Shown here piece after piece: positions 8,509-17,616 of a stretch of 64,000 bases of DNA. The number at the start of each line of letters is the position of its first letter. Position 1 is the stretch's first letter. The stretch is taken from contig JADJZR010000012.1 in the NCBI GenBank assembly GCA_016715645.1, forward strand, positions 1 to 64,000. Direction: 5' to 3'. Both the position numbers and the translations under genes were made by a program. The stretch is from Elusimicrobiota bacterium (GTDB lineage Bacteria > Elusimicrobiota > Elusimicrobia > FEN-1173). The notes beneath the pieces are model-generated. The model had not been told where the DNA came from, made no database searches, and worked only from the letters and a program-made list of their open reading frames with translations.

Positions 8509-10254
8509 ATGGTTAAAGCCCTCATCAATTCCATCCCGGTGGAGGTGGCGGAGAACACCACCATTTTGGACGCGGCCCGATCGGTGGGGTTCAATATCCC
8601 CACCTTGTGCAAACACCCGGACCTGCGGGCCTCGGGGGCGTGCGGGATCTGCGTGGTCAAACTAAAGAACTCGTCCAAAATGCCCCGGGCTTGCTGTACG
8701 CCGGTGGAAGAAAATATGGAGATCACCACCCATGACCCGGAAATCGTCGCCATACGCAAAACCGTGGTCGAACTCATCCTCTCGGCCCACCCCAACGATT
8801 GTCAGGTGTGCGGACGCAACACCCACTGCGAATTGCAAAACGCCCTGGCGGATTTCGGGATCCGTGAAGAACCTTTCGACAAAATTGTTCCACCCGTGCC
8901 CAAGGACGCGACCACCGAAACTATCGTTTTGGATCCGGCCAAATGCATTAAGTGCGGCCGGTGTGTGGTGGTGTGCCAGGAAATGCAAAACGTCTGGGCT
9001 CTCTCATTTTTGGATCGAGGGATCAAAACTCGAATCGCTCCGGCCGGTGACATCAACTTGGCGGACTCTCCCTGCGTTCGATGCGGGCAATGTTCGGCCC
9101 ACTGCCCCACGGGAGCCATCTTCGAATACGATGACACGGGCAAGGTGTGGGCCGCCCTGCAAAACCCTGAAAAACATTGCGTGGTTCAAATTGCGCCGGC
9201 GGTACGCGTTACTTTAGGAGAACATTTTGGGTTTGCGCCGGGCGTTAACTTGTCAAAAAAAATATACACCGCCCTTCGCCGCATGGGATTCGAGGCGGTC
9301 TTCGACACCAACTTCGGCGCCGACCTCACGATCATGGAAGAAGCCGCCGAGTTTGTTCAGCGGTTCGTTCACGGCAACGGCGCCATGCCTCTCATCACCA
9401 CCTGTTGCCCATCCTGGGTGGACTTTATGGAAAAATTTTATCCGGACATGATCGATCATTTTTCCTCCGCAAAGTCTCCCCACGAAATGTTGGGAGCGTT
9501 GGCCAAAACCTACTACGCCCAGAAAAAAGGGTTGGCACCGGAAAACGTTGATGTTGTGTCGATTATGCCGTGCACGTCCAAGAAATATGAGATCCACCGA
9601 AGCAAGGAAATGCGGTCGTCGGGATACCAGGACGTGGACACTGTCCTCACCACCCGGGAATTGTCGCGCATGATCCGCATGGCGGGTATCGATTTTGCCC
9701 GCCTTCCGGACAGCGAGTGCGACCAACTGCTGGGCGACTACACCGGCGCCGGCACAATCTTCGGCGCCACCGGCGGGGTGATGGAGGCGGCCCTGCGCAC
9801 CGCGGCCCATATGGTGACGGGAGAGAACCTGCCGAAACCTGACTTTGAATCTGTCCGGGGCCTCAAGGGCGTCAAGGAAACCACGGTGACCGTGGCCGGC
9901 AAAGAGATCCGCATCGCCGTGGCCCACGGGTTGGCCAACGTGGAATACGTGATTACCAAAATACGCGAGGCGAAAAAGGCCGGTCAGTCCATGCCCTACC
10001 AATTTGTCGAGGTCATGGCCTGTCCGGGCGGATGCATCGGAGGGGGAGGCCAGCCCTACGGCGTCACCGACGATCTGCGCGCCAAACGGGCCGCCGGCCT
10101 CTACAGCGAAGACAAAAACTTGCCGCGCCGTTGTTCCCACGACAACCCGCACATTCAACAACTTTACAAAGAGTTCTTGGGCGAGCCCTTGGGCGAAAAG
10201 TCTCACCACTTGCTTCACACTACCTACACGCCCCGGCCGCTTTATCAACGGTGA
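8509..10254 (+). CDS. hydA: [FeFe] hydrogenase catalytic subunit (HydA)
   Basis: 581 residues. The ATG at 8509 follows AAGGAGA; an in-frame upstream start (8431) would lie inside the palindromic element and is rejected. Domains in order: plant-type [2Fe-2S] ferredoxin (Cys about 34, 45, 48, 62/63), His-Cys [4Fe-4S] site (HPNDCQVCGRNTHC, about 94-107), two [4Fe-4S] ferredoxin motifs (CIKCGRCVVVC, CVRCGQCSAHC), and the H-cluster domain with all three signatures: TTCCPSW (about 298-303), MPCTSKK (353-359) and ACPGGCIGGGGQP (504-516). A short small-subunit-like tail follows. It reduces protons or oxidises H2 at the H-cluster in the cytoplasm. The cluster set and the neighbouring HydB and HydC fit a group A, NAD(P)H-coupled, possibly electron-bifurcating enzyme. 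Confidence 0.96.
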   Translation: MVKALINSIPVEVAENTTILDAARSVGFNIPTLCKHPDLRASGACGICVVKLKNSSKMPRACCTPVEENMEITTHDPEIVAIRKTVVELILSAHPNDCQVCGRNTHCELQNALADFGIREEPFDKIVPPVPKDATTETIVLDPAKCIKCGRCVVVCQEMQNVWALSFLDRGIKTRIAPAGDINLADSPCVRCGQCSAHCPTGAIFEYDDTGKVWAALQNPEKHCVVQIAPAVRVTLGEHFGFAPGVNLSKKIYTALRRMGFEAVFDTNFGADLTIMEEAAEFVQRFVHGNGAMPLITTCCPSWVDFMEKFYPDMIDHFSSAKSPHEMLGALAKTYYAQKKGLAPENVDVVSIMPCTSKKYEIHRSKEMRSSGYQDVDTVLTTRELSRMIRMAGIDFARLPDSECDQLLGDYTGAGTIFGATGGVMEAALRTAAHMVTGENLPKPDFESVRGLKGVKETTVTVAGKEIRIAVAHGLANVEYVITKIREAKKAGQSMPYQFVEVMACPGGCIGGGGQPYGVTDDLRAKRAAGLYSEDKNLPRRCSHDNPHIQQLYKEFLGEPLGEKSHHLLHTTYTPRPLYQR

Positions 10255-10258
10255 TGCC

Positions 10259-11340
10259 GTGAACCAGACGCCCAAAAGCAACCGGCTCACCCTGGGGATT
10301 TTCGGACGGACCAACGTCGGAAAATCCAGCGTGCTGAATTACGTGGCCGGCCAGGACGTGGCCATTACCTCTGCGGTGCCGGGCACCACCACCGATGTGG
10401 TGGAAAAACCCTTCGAACTGTTGCCCCTGGGGCCGGTACTTTTTCTGGACACCGCGGGGGTGGACGACCACTCCGCCCTGGGCGACCAGCGGCTTCAACG
10501 CACCCGAGCGGCTTTTGAGCGAAGCGACATCGCCCTGATCATCACGGAACCCGGCGTGTGGGGCCCCTATGGAAAGACATTCTGATTTCTTTGTGTCCGG
10601 ACGATTTTCTTTCTCCGCCGCCGATCTTGGGCGATTTGGCGGTTCCCGGCGGGATGGTGGTGTTGGTGGCTCCCCAGGACAAGCAGGCTCCCAAAGGTCG
10701 GCTGATTTTGCCCCAGGCCCAGGCCATTCGCGACGCGTTGGACCATGGGCTGGCCGCCCTCACGGTACAGTTGACCGATTACGCCGCCGCGTTGGCTAAA
10801 CTTGTTCACCCGCCTGATTTGGTGGTGTGCGATTCCCAAGTGGTTGAGGCCACGGCGGCCCTTACCCCCGCGACGGTTCCTCTCACAACGTTCTCTATCC
10901 TTTTTGCCCGGGCCAAAGGCGACTTGGTTGACGCGGCCCGCGGGGCCCAGGTTATTGAAACTTTAAAACCGGGGGACCGGGTGTTGATCAGCGAATCCTG
11001 CAGTCACCATGCCATGGAAGATGATATCGGCCGGGTCAAACTGCCCCGTTGGTTAACAAAATATGTGGGCGGCGAGCTGGCGGTGGATGTTTGTTCCGGG
11101 CGGGATTTTCCGGCCAACGCGGCGGATTATCGCTTGGCGCTCCTTTGCGGCGGGTGCATGTTGTCTCGCCGAGAAATGCTGTCGCGCCTTCAGAAATTCC
11201 GTCGTGCGGGCGTGCCGGTGACCAACTACGGCGTGGCCATTTCCGCCTTGCACGGGGTGGCCGAGCGGGTGTTGTCGCCGTTCCCGGCGGCCTTGGCGGC
11301 TTACCGGGAAGGCAAGGGGGCGCTGTGCCCGCTCTCTTAA
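10259..11340 (+). pseudogene. hydF: hydF, H-cluster maturation GTPase, with internal deletion and frameshift
   Basis: Two reading frames together look like HydF. Frame one (GTG 10259 to stop 10585) has the G1 loop GIFGRTNVGKSS, the switch region AVPGTTTDVV and the G3 box FLDTAGVDD, then ends at GVWGPYGKTF. A second frame (about 10558-11340) picks up at ILGDLAVPGG, continues through the dimerisation domain (APKGRLILPQAQAIRDAL) and ends with the cluster-binding residues in SESCSHH and LLCGGCML. The region expected between them, about 60-65 codons including the NKxD (G4) and SA (G5) boxes, is missing and the frames differ. HydF is the scaffold that delivers the 2Fe subcluster to HydA, so loss would matter. 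The C-terminal part could still be made alone from GTG 10558. A sequencing or assembly deletion is an alternative. Confidence 0.8.
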
Positions 11341-12824
11341 ACGAAACCGAAGCGTGGGCCCGGCGTATCGTTCCCGACCAAGTCCACCGTTATATGTCGG
11401 GGGATCAGGACTTTATTAATGACGACAAAATCCACGAAATTCTGCGGACCGCCGTCGTGCCCAGCCGTCAACGGGTGGACGAAATTTTAGCGAAATCCTT
11501 GGCCGTTGAGACGCTCTCCCCCGAAGAGGTCGCCGCGCTGTTGCGCGTCCAAGACCCCGAAACCTGGGCCCGTATGCGGGCCACCGGCGCCGAGGTGAAA
11601 CGCCGCGTTTACGACAACCGCATCGTGACCTTTGCGCCCCTTTATTTAAGCAACCACTGCGTGAACGATTGTTCTTACTGCGGTTTACGGCGAAGCAACA
11701 CGGCGATGGCGCGCCGGACCTTAAGTTTGGACGAAGTTAAAAAAGAGACGGCCGTGTTGGCGGGAGAAATTGGCCACAAACGGTTGATCGCGGTGTACGG
11801 GGAACATCCGGCCTTTGATGTCCATTACATGGTGGATACACTACGGGCCATCTACGAGACGAAAACCACCACCCCGGGCGGCGGTCGTGGAGAAATTCGG
11901 CGGGTGAACGTAAACGCGGCCCCCCAAACCGTGGAAGACTTGAAAGTGTTGGCCGAAGCGGGACTGGGCACCTTTCAGGTGTTTCAGGAAACCTACCACC
12001 ACGACACCTACGCCCAGGTTCACCCCGCGGGGACCATGAAAGGTGATTATCGTTGGCGCCTTTACGCCATGCACCGGGCGCTGGAAACCGAGATCATTGA
12101 CGACGTGGGGTTGGGCGTCTTGTTCGGTCTTTACGACTGGAGGTTCGAGGTGTTGGGACTGTTGACGCACAACATTGAGTTGGAGACCCGCTTCGGCATT
12201 GGCGCCCACACGATTTCTTTTCCACGGTTGGAACCGGCGGCCCATACGCCGTTTTTGGACCATTTGCCCTATCGGGTTTCAGACGATGACTTTGAAAAGC
12301 TGGTGACGGTGCTTCGGCTGGCCATTCCCCACGCGGGCATGATCATTACCGCCCGGGAATCGGCCGATGTGCGCCGTCGCATACTCCCGTTGGGGTGCAC
12401 GCAAACCGACGCTTCCACCAAAATCGGTGTGGGGGCCTACTCTGATCATGCCTCCACCCAGGATGGCGACCGCCAACAGTTCGTGTTGGGGGACACCCGC
12501 ACTCTCGACGAGGTGGTGCGGGAACTGGCGGAAAAAGGCTGTATCACAAGCTTTTGCACGGCTGGCTATCGTTGCGGCCGCACGGGACGATGTATCATGG
12601 AACTTCTGCGATCCGGGACCGAAGGGAAGTTCTGCAAACTGAACGCGGTGCTCACCTTTCGGGAATGGCTGGACGATTTCGCCTCGCCCGAAACCCGCGT
12701 GGTGGGGCATAAAGTGTTGGCGGCGGAGTTGGCGGAGGTCAAAACTAAAAATCCCCACGCTTACCCGCGCCTCATGGAAAGTTACAACCGCATCGTCGCC
12801 GGGGAACGGGACCTCTATTTCTGA
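11325..12824 (+). CDS. hydG: [FeFe] hydrogenase maturase HydG (tyrosine lyase, radical SAM)
   Basis: About 499 residues. I choose GTG 11325 with an AAGGGGG site upstream; it overlaps the end of hydF by 16 bases. The radical SAM cluster motif is CVNDCSYCGL (CX3CX2C, near residue 105). The C-terminal auxiliary cluster motif CTAGYRCGRTGRC is present and is specific to HydG relative to ThiH. HydG cleaves tyrosine to supply the CO and CN- ligands as an Fe(CO)2CN synthon for the H-cluster. The TGA overlaps the ATG of hydE. The protein looks intact. Confidence 0.95.
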   Translation: MPALLNETEAWARRIVPDQVHRYMSGDQDFINDDKIHEILRTAVVPSRQRVDEILAKSLAVETLSPEEVAALLRVQDPETWARMRATGAEVKRRVYDNRIVTFAPLYLSNHCVNDCSYCGLRRSNTAMARRTLSLDEVKKETAVLAGEIGHKRLIAVYGEHPAFDVHYMVDTLRAIYETKTTTPGGGRGEIRRVNVNAAPQTVEDLKVLAEAGLGTFQVFQETYHHDTYAQVHPAGTMKGDYRWRLYAMHRALETEIIDDVGLGVLFGLYDWRFEVLGLLTHNIELETRFGIGAHTISFPRLEPAAHTPFLDHLPYRVSDDDFEKLVTVLRLAIPHAGMIITARESADVRRRILPLGCTQTDASTKIGVGAYSDHASTQDGDRQQFVLGDTRTLDEVVRELAEKGCITSFCTAGYRCGRTGRCIMELLRSGTEGKFCKLNAVLTFREWLDDFASPETRVVGHKVLAAELAEVKTKNPHAYPRLMESYNRIVAGERDLYF

Positions 12825-13870
12825 TGGATCGATCGGCGATTGTTGCGGCGTTGTCGGACGATGATCCGGATCAGCTCAAACAATTGCGGTGCCGGGCTTA
12901 TGAAGTAAAAGTTCGGCACTTTGGCCGGACAGTTCATTTGCGCGGGCTTATTGAGTTCAGCAACCGGTGCGTTAAAAGCTGTTTTTATTGTGGGATTCGG
13001 CGGGACAACAGCGCGGTGGACCGGTTCTCCATGACCGTTGATGAGATCGTTCAATGCGCTTTGAATTCCCACCGGTTGGGGTACGGCTCCGTCGTCCTTC
13101 AGTCCGGGGAACGGCGCGACAGCGACTTCGTCGCTTTTGTCGATGAGGCCGTGCGAGCGGTTTTGAAGGCGAGCGGAGGGGAACTGGGGGTGACTCTTTC
13201 CTGCGGGGAACAGTCCACCGATACCTACGCGCGCTGGCGGGCCGCCGGGGCAAAACGGTACCTTTTGCGGATTGAAACCAGCGACCCCCGCTTGTACGCC
13301 GCTCTTCATCCCGCGGACCATTCTTTCGCCGATCGGGTCCGTTGTCTGTGGGAACTAAAAACCATCGGTTACCAGGTGGGCACCGGCGTGATGATCGGTC
13401 TTCCTGGCCAAACCGCTGAACAATTGGCCGATGACATCCTTTTTTTTGGAGAACTGGACGTGGACATGATTGGGATGGGGCCCTACATCCCTCACGGGGA
13501 AACCCCCCTGGCCGCGTCCGCGGTGAATTTTGACAAGGCCCGGAATTTCCAGCTCGGATTGAAAATGATCGCTCTCACCCGGTTGGCGTTGGGGGACGTC
13601 AATATTGCCGCCGCAACCGCCTTGCAAGCGCTCGACCCCAGTGGCCGGGAAAAAGGCGTTCGTTTCGGCGCCAACATCATCATGCCCAACGTGACCCCAA
13701 CGGTCCATCGGCAACGGTATCAGCTTTATGAGGGAAAACCCTGTTTAACCGATGAGCCTGACGCATGTGGAAATTGTCTCGACGCGCGTCTGCGCGCCGT
13801 GGGCGAGCGCGTGGCCTTAAACGAACAGGGCGATTCTCCCCATTTCGTTCGGCGGACAGAGAAAACCTAA
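12824..13870 (+). CDS. hydE: [FeFe] hydrogenase maturase HydE (radical SAM)
   Basis: 348 residues with the radical SAM motif CVKSCFYCGI near residue 50 and the family's GYGSVVLQSGE, LRIETSDP and MIGLPGQT segments. HydE acts on the HydG product to build the bridging dithiolate part of the 2Fe subcluster. It is the last gene of the hyd operon, with the start codon sharing a base with the hydG stop. Length and motifs are those of intact family members. Confidence 0.94.
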   Translation: MDRSAIVAALSDDDPDQLKQLRCRAYEVKVRHFGRTVHLRGLIEFSNRCVKSCFYCGIRRDNSAVDRFSMTVDEIVQCALNSHRLGYGSVVLQSGERRDSDFVAFVDEAVRAVLKASGGELGVTLSCGEQSTDTYARWRAAGAKRYLLRIETSDPRLYAALHPADHSFADRVRCLWELKTIGYQVGTGVMIGLPGQTAEQLADDILFFGELDVDMIGMGPYIPHGETPLAASAVNFDKARNFQLGLKMIALTRLALGDVNIAAATALQALDPSGREKGVRFGANIIMPNVTPTVHRQRYQLYEGKPCLTDEPDACGNCLDARLRAVGERVALNEQGDSPHFVRRTEKT

Positions 13871-13884
13871 TTACCTAAATGCGT

Positions 13885-13908
13885 CCCCCCAGGATGGGGG
13901 GGGGTTAT
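13885..13908. terminator. Possible hairpin terminator after hydE
   Basis: CCCCCC (13885-13890) and GGGGGG (13896-13901) form a short G/C stem followed by TTATT. It lies between two convergent genes and overlaps the last codons of the downstream minus-strand gene. The T-tract is poor, so confidence is low. Confidence 0.35.
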
Positions 13909-15476
13909 TGGCGTAGGGGGGAGGGGTAGAAGTGGGGGCGGCCGGGGGCGCTTTCGGCTCCGACGGGTTCCAATCGTTTGATGCCGTCGCGGTTTAGCAC
14001 CAGTCGGATTCGTTCGTATCGGGTTTCCCGTTTGGAGGTGAAACGCAAAATCACGTTCACGTGATACACCCTTGCTCCGGGGATCACTTCGCTTCGTCCT
14101 TCATTCAGCGTAAAGAGGTCTTTTGTCGGTTCGTCCATCTTGAGCAAAAAGTTGCGGAGGTTGAAACGGACAATGTCGGTGACGCCCGTTTTTCGTTTGT
14201 GGTTCCTTAAAATGTGCCGCGAGTAGAGCGTGATGTCTTTGGTGTAATGGATCACCTTTTCGGCCCGCCAGGTGTTTTCAATTTCTGTGATGTGGTCGCG
14301 GTTTCGCAGTTTGACCGCCAGCGGATCAACCCTCTTTTCCTGAACAAATCCCACCGCTTCCCGGCACACGCCCATTTTGTCACCTGTTAACGGGTCGTAG
14401 ATCGAGGTGGATCGGTCGTAGACGTTTTTGGACAGCCAACTTTGCAGGCGGGCTTGGGACATCGCTTTCATGCGGTCTTTGAGCATGTAGCTGATCACCA
14501 AAATCACGAAAAATCCCAAAGACAGGGTTCCGTACACCTTTTGGTAATAAAACGCCACACCCGTCGCAAACAGCATGGCCACACCGGCTCCCAACGCCAG
14601 AAGCAAATGTTCCAGGCCCGTTTCTTCCATGCGCTTTTGAACGTGCAGATGCAGGGCGCTGGCCATGAACTTTTTGAGGACGCTCAGTCGAAACACCAGC
14701 GTCTCGTTCTCTTGACCTTGATTGATCAAAGAAGGATAGCCCGTTTCCCGTCGATAGGCCACTTCTCCGTTGATCCGTGACCGCAATCCGGCGGCCGCCT
14801 TAATCAGAGAGGGTTCGGCCCGGTCTTGCACCAACCGCAACAGTTCGTGGGCCCGTTCTTCAATCAGCAAACTGATGTATTCGTCCGTGAACCCGTAGGT
14901 GGCCGCCGCGGAGGCGGGCAGGCGGGGGTCTTGAAAACCCGATTTTAATCCTCGAAATCGCGACGTGACGTTGCGGATTTGCACCAAAAATTCTGTCAAT
15001 AACGCGTCGGCTTGGGGCAATCCCTCGTGCCCGCGGTCGGGACTTTTGTCGTTCAATAGATTTTCAATGGACCGGGCTTGTTGGCGCAATGTGTTTTTGA
15101 GGACGCATCCCAAGAGGCGCATTTCGTAATCGAGAGCGTGTAACTGTTCGTGTGTGGGAGCGCTCAAACAGGCGGTCAGCCAGGTGGCCACTCCCTTGAG
15201 CGGCGATCGGTCTGATCCGCTGTCGGTGAGCGCGCTTAACGTGAAATCCGGCGTTCGGAATCGAATGTAAAGAAGAAGGTCTCGATAAAATTGGTTCTTT
15301 GTATAAGTGGCTGTGTTGATGTCCAGGTTTTCAGGAATGAAAAAGTAGGTGTCCACTCGGTACCGGTCCCGGGGAATGTGACGGTGCAGGTCGTAGGCCA
15401 GTTTCACCTCGAACTGGAATTGGTCGTGCCGTCTTACCAAACCGTTGTTGTCGTTCATGGCAGTCATCCGTGACAT
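13905..15476 (-). CDS. Unrecognised protein with central membrane hairpin
   Basis: About 523 residues and no family that I recognise. The N-terminal half is soluble and mostly helical, starting with a polar segment (QFEVKLAYDLHRHIPRDRY). Two closely spaced membrane segments lie at about 291-311 (LLLALGAGVAMLFATGVAFYY) and 318-332 (LSLGFFVILVISYML). The C-terminal half is again soluble and basic, with many charged residues. This resembles a membrane-anchored protein with both large parts on the same side. Met at 15476, 15467 and 15458 are all possible starts and none has a convincing ribosome site. It is convergent with the hyd operon and divergent from the next small gene. Confidence 0.65.
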   Translation of the reverse strand: MSRMTAMNDNNGLVRRHDQFQFEVKLAYDLHRHIPRDRYRVDTYFFIPENLDINTATYTKNQFYRDLLLYIRFRTPDFTLSALTDSGSDRSPLKGVATWLTACLSAPTHEQLHALDYEMRLLGCVLKNTLRQQARSIENLLNDKSPDRGHEGLPQADALLTEFLVQIRNVTSRFRGLKSGFQDPRLPASAAATYGFTDEYISLLIEERAHELLRLVQDRAEPSLIKAAAGLRSRINGEVAYRRETGYPSLINQGQENETLVFRLSVLKKFMASALHLHVQKRMEETGLEHLLLALGAGVAMLFATGVAFYYQKVYGTLSLGFFVILVISYMLKDRMKAMSQARLQSWLSKNVYDRSTSIYDPLTGDKMGVCREAVGFVQEKRVDPLAVKLRNRDHITEIENTWRAEKVIHYTKDITLYSRHILRNHKRKTGVTDIVRFNLRNFLLKMDEPTKDLFTLNEGRSEVIPGARVYHVNVILRFTSKRETRYERIRLVLNRDGIKRLEPVGAESAPGRPHFYPSPLRQ

Positions 15477-15541
15477 CCATTCTAGGCCCAGGACCGGTTT
15501 TTTGCAAGGGGATGGTTTTTTCGTGGTTACAAAAAACTATA

Positions 15542-15928
15542 ATGTTTCCCGATATGCGCGCTAAAGACTATTTGTTCCCTGTTTTGCTGTCGGCTTTGGT
15601 GATTCCCGGCGCTGGGCAGTTCTATAACAAAGACAAAACCAAAGGACTCATTTTGCTCAGCTTGTTTGTGTTGGTGATCCTGGGTTTTATGGTGTCTTTG
15701 TCGGTCTCTTTGGCCCAAATGCTGCCGCCGGGAGGCGTTGTGGCTCCCGAACAGCTTCAGGGCTTGGCGCAAGAACTGATGGACAATCACGGGACTTTTA
15801 TCCGAACTTTTTGGTATTTGGTATTGGCCATTTGGGGTTACAGCGTCATCGACGCTTATTTGGGAGCTCGGGATTTGGCGAAAGCCGGCCGCAAGCCGCC
15901 TTCGGTTGATGAACCTCCGTCGATTTGA
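15542..15928 (+). CDS. Small integral membrane protein (DUF5683/TM2-like)
   Basis: About 128 residues from ATG 15542; ATG 15554 (MRAKDYLF) is an alternative, because a TATAAT at 15538-15543 overlaps the first ATG and could be the -10 box of a leaderless or short-leader transcript. The sequence has the motif ALVIPGAGQFYNKDKTKGL, typical of small membrane proteins in the DUF5683/TM2-like group, followed by two further hydrophobic segments (LILLSLFVLVILGF and FWYLVLAIWGYSVIDAYLG). Function unknown. A truncated copy of a dispersed palindromic repeat follows the stop. Confidence 0.65.
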   Translation: MFPDMRAKDYLFPVLLSALVIPGAGQFYNKDKTKGLILLSLFVLVILGFMVSLSVSLAQMLPPGGVVAPEQLQGLAQELMDNHGTFIRTFWYLVLAIWGYSVIDAYLGARDLAKAGRKPPSVDEPPSI

Positions 15929-15929
15929 T

Positions 15930-16000
15930 GTCCCTCACCCTGCCCTCTCCCAAGAGGAGAGGGAAAATTCATGTCTTCCTTCCCTTCTTAAGGGAAGTTA
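15930..16000. repeat. Dispersed palindromic repeat, truncated copy 1
   Basis: Contains the family core CCCTCACCCTGCCCTCTCCC followed by the hairpin CCCTCTCC-CAAGA-GGAGAGGG and a decayed second hairpin (CTTCCCTTCTTAAGGGAAG). The terminal GTAACTGC arms seen in the 24262-24396 copy are absent. The edges are approximate. Confidence 0.7.
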
Positions 16001-16060
16001 GACCCTTGATTGGATGATGATCGTCAGCGGTTGCGGTGATGCTAATCTCAGGAGGTCTCT

Positions 16061-16294
16061 ATGGTCACAGGTCTGGTGTTGGTTCGCATGAACGCGGGGC
16101 GGGAAAAGGCGACCCTCAAACAAATTAAAGAAACCAAGGGCGTCGCCCATGTGTCGGCCGTCTACGGCCGGTGGGATTTGGTGGTCGACGTGGAAGCGGA
16201 AGATTTGCCGTCAATGACCAACGTGGTGGTGGAAAAAATCCGCGCCATTCCCGGCGTGGCGTCCACCGAGACCCTGGTCACGACCGCGATCTGA
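16061..16294 (+). CDS. Stand-alone Lrp/AsnC effector-binding (RAM) domain protein
   Basis: 77 residues, beginning VTGLVLVRMNAGRE and containing VAHVSAVYGRWDLVVDVE, the fold and glycine pattern of the Lrp/AsnC C-terminal regulatory domain (alpha-beta sandwich), with no DNA-binding helix-turn-helix. Such lone RAM proteins form oligomers that bind amino acids and may modulate a partner. A strong AGGAGG site precedes the ATG. The next gene, an M16 peptidase, starts five bases after the stop, which suggests co-transcription. Confidence 0.85.
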   Translation: MVTGLVLVRMNAGREKATLKQIKETKGVAHVSAVYGRWDLVVDVEAEDLPSMTNVVVEKIRAIPGVASTETLVTTAI

Positions 16295-16298
16295 TCGC

Positions 16299-17606
16299 GT
16301 GAACCGGCTCTCCATCGCCCTCTTCGCTCTCACTATGGCTCTCACGTCTTCGCGCGCCCTCGCGGCGATTCCCGTCAAAACCCTTCCCAACGGCCTTCGA
16401 ACCGTGATCATAGAAGACCACGCTTCTCCGGTGGTGTCGCTCCAAATCTGGGTCCGGTGCGGAGGCGTCAACGAAGCGGGTCCCACCTCCGGCGTGTCTC
16501 ACTTTTTAGAGCACATGATCTTTAAGGGAACCGACAAAATTTCCGCCAACGAAATATCCAAAATTGTCGAGTCGAACGGCGGATCCATCAACGCCGCCAC
16601 CGGCGGCGAAACCACCCACTACTACATCGATATGCCATCCAACAAGTGGGAACAGGCGTTTGACGTGTTGTCTCAGTCGGTCTTGCGTCCGGCGTTTCCC
16701 CCGGCGGAGTTTGAAAAAGAACGCAAGGTTATTTTGGAAGAAATCAAACGGCGCAACGACGATCCTCAATCGGACCTGTGGGACGGATTTTTGGAAAGCC
16801 TTTACACCCAGACCCCCTATCGCCAGCGCGTGATCGGGTCCGTCGACACCATCACCGCCATGACCCGCGATCGCATGGTGCAACAACATCGCCTCTACTA
16901 CGTGCCCAACAACATGGTGGTCGTGGTGGCGGGCGACATCAAGAAAAAAGAGGTTGAGAAAAAAATCAAACAGGTGTTTGGGTCTCTTCCCAAAGGCGTG
17001 TTGCCCGCCGCGCCCAACCTTATTGAGCCGCCGGCGGAAAACAACGCGGTGCGTGAAATCAAACGGTCGGCCAAACAGGCCTATCTGGCCCTCGGTTTCG
17101 TGGGGCCCAGCCTGAAAGACCCAGACCAGGTGGCCTTTGACGTCTTAGCGACCACCCTCGGCGGCGGCCAAAGTTCTCGCCTGTACCAGGTCTTTCGTGA
17201 GCAAAAACGCCAGGTCTGGAGCATCAGCGCCAACTTTATCAGCCACGCGGGGTCCGGCGCTTTCGGGATTTTTGCCGAATGTCCGCCGGAGAAGGTGAGA
17301 GCTCTTCCCAACGATATTTATTTTCTTTTAAACGATATCGAGTTTAACGGGTTTAAAGTGGAAGAATTGGCTCGGGCTAAAGCTCAAATGCGAAGTTCCT
17401 GGCTTTATTCTCAAGAAACGTACCACGGTCAGGCGTCCCAATGGGGTTTTTACACCGCTTTGGGCGCGCCCGAAGTTGTGTCAAACTATTTAAAAAAGTT
17501 GGACGCCGTTTCTCTGGATCAGTTGTCGAAACTGTTGACCCAATATACCCTCGGGCGAACATTGACGGGGGTGATGGTTCTGCCTTCCGATGGGCAAGGC
17601 CGGTGA
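16299..17606 (+). CDS. M16 zinc metallopeptidase, active-site subunit
   Basis: 435 residues from a GTG five bases past the previous stop. A signal peptide (MNRLSIALFALTMAL...ALAA) suggests a periplasmic or exported enzyme. The inverted zinc motif HFLEH (about 68-72) and the downstream Glu region (FEKERKVILEEIKRR) mark the catalytic M16 domain; a second inactive-fold half follows with LGFVGPSLKDPDQVAFDVL and LGGGQSSRLYQVFRE. It is paired with the next gene, which lacks the zinc motif, as in many bacterial M16B heterodimers. It probably cleaves peptides outside the cytoplasm. The neighbouring oligopeptide importer fits a peptide-use role. Confidence 0.9.
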   Translation: MNRLSIALFALTMALTSSRALAAIPVKTLPNGLRTVIIEDHASPVVSLQIWVRCGGVNEAGPTSGVSHFLEHMIFKGTDKISANEISKIVESNGGSINAATGGETTHYYIDMPSNKWEQAFDVLSQSVLRPAFPPAEFEKERKVILEEIKRRNDDPQSDLWDGFLESLYTQTPYRQRVIGSVDTITAMTRDRMVQQHRLYYVPNNMVVVVAGDIKKKEVEKKIKQVFGSLPKGVLPAAPNLIEPPAENNAVREIKRSAKQAYLALGFVGPSLKDPDQVAFDVLATTLGGGQSSRLYQVFREQKRQVWSISANFISHAGSGAFGIFAECPPEKVRALPNDIYFLLNDIEFNGFKVEELARAKAQMRSSWLYSQETYHGQASQWGFYTALGAPEVVSNYLKKLDAVSLDQLSKLLTQYTLGRTLTGVMVLPSDGQGR

Positions 17607-17616
17607 GCCCGTTCCG

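Noticed and set aside
9253..10314. 353-codon open frame on the minus strand opposite hydA
   Set aside because: It is a shadow of hydA: it has no family motif, and the plus strand carries all hydrogenase signatures.
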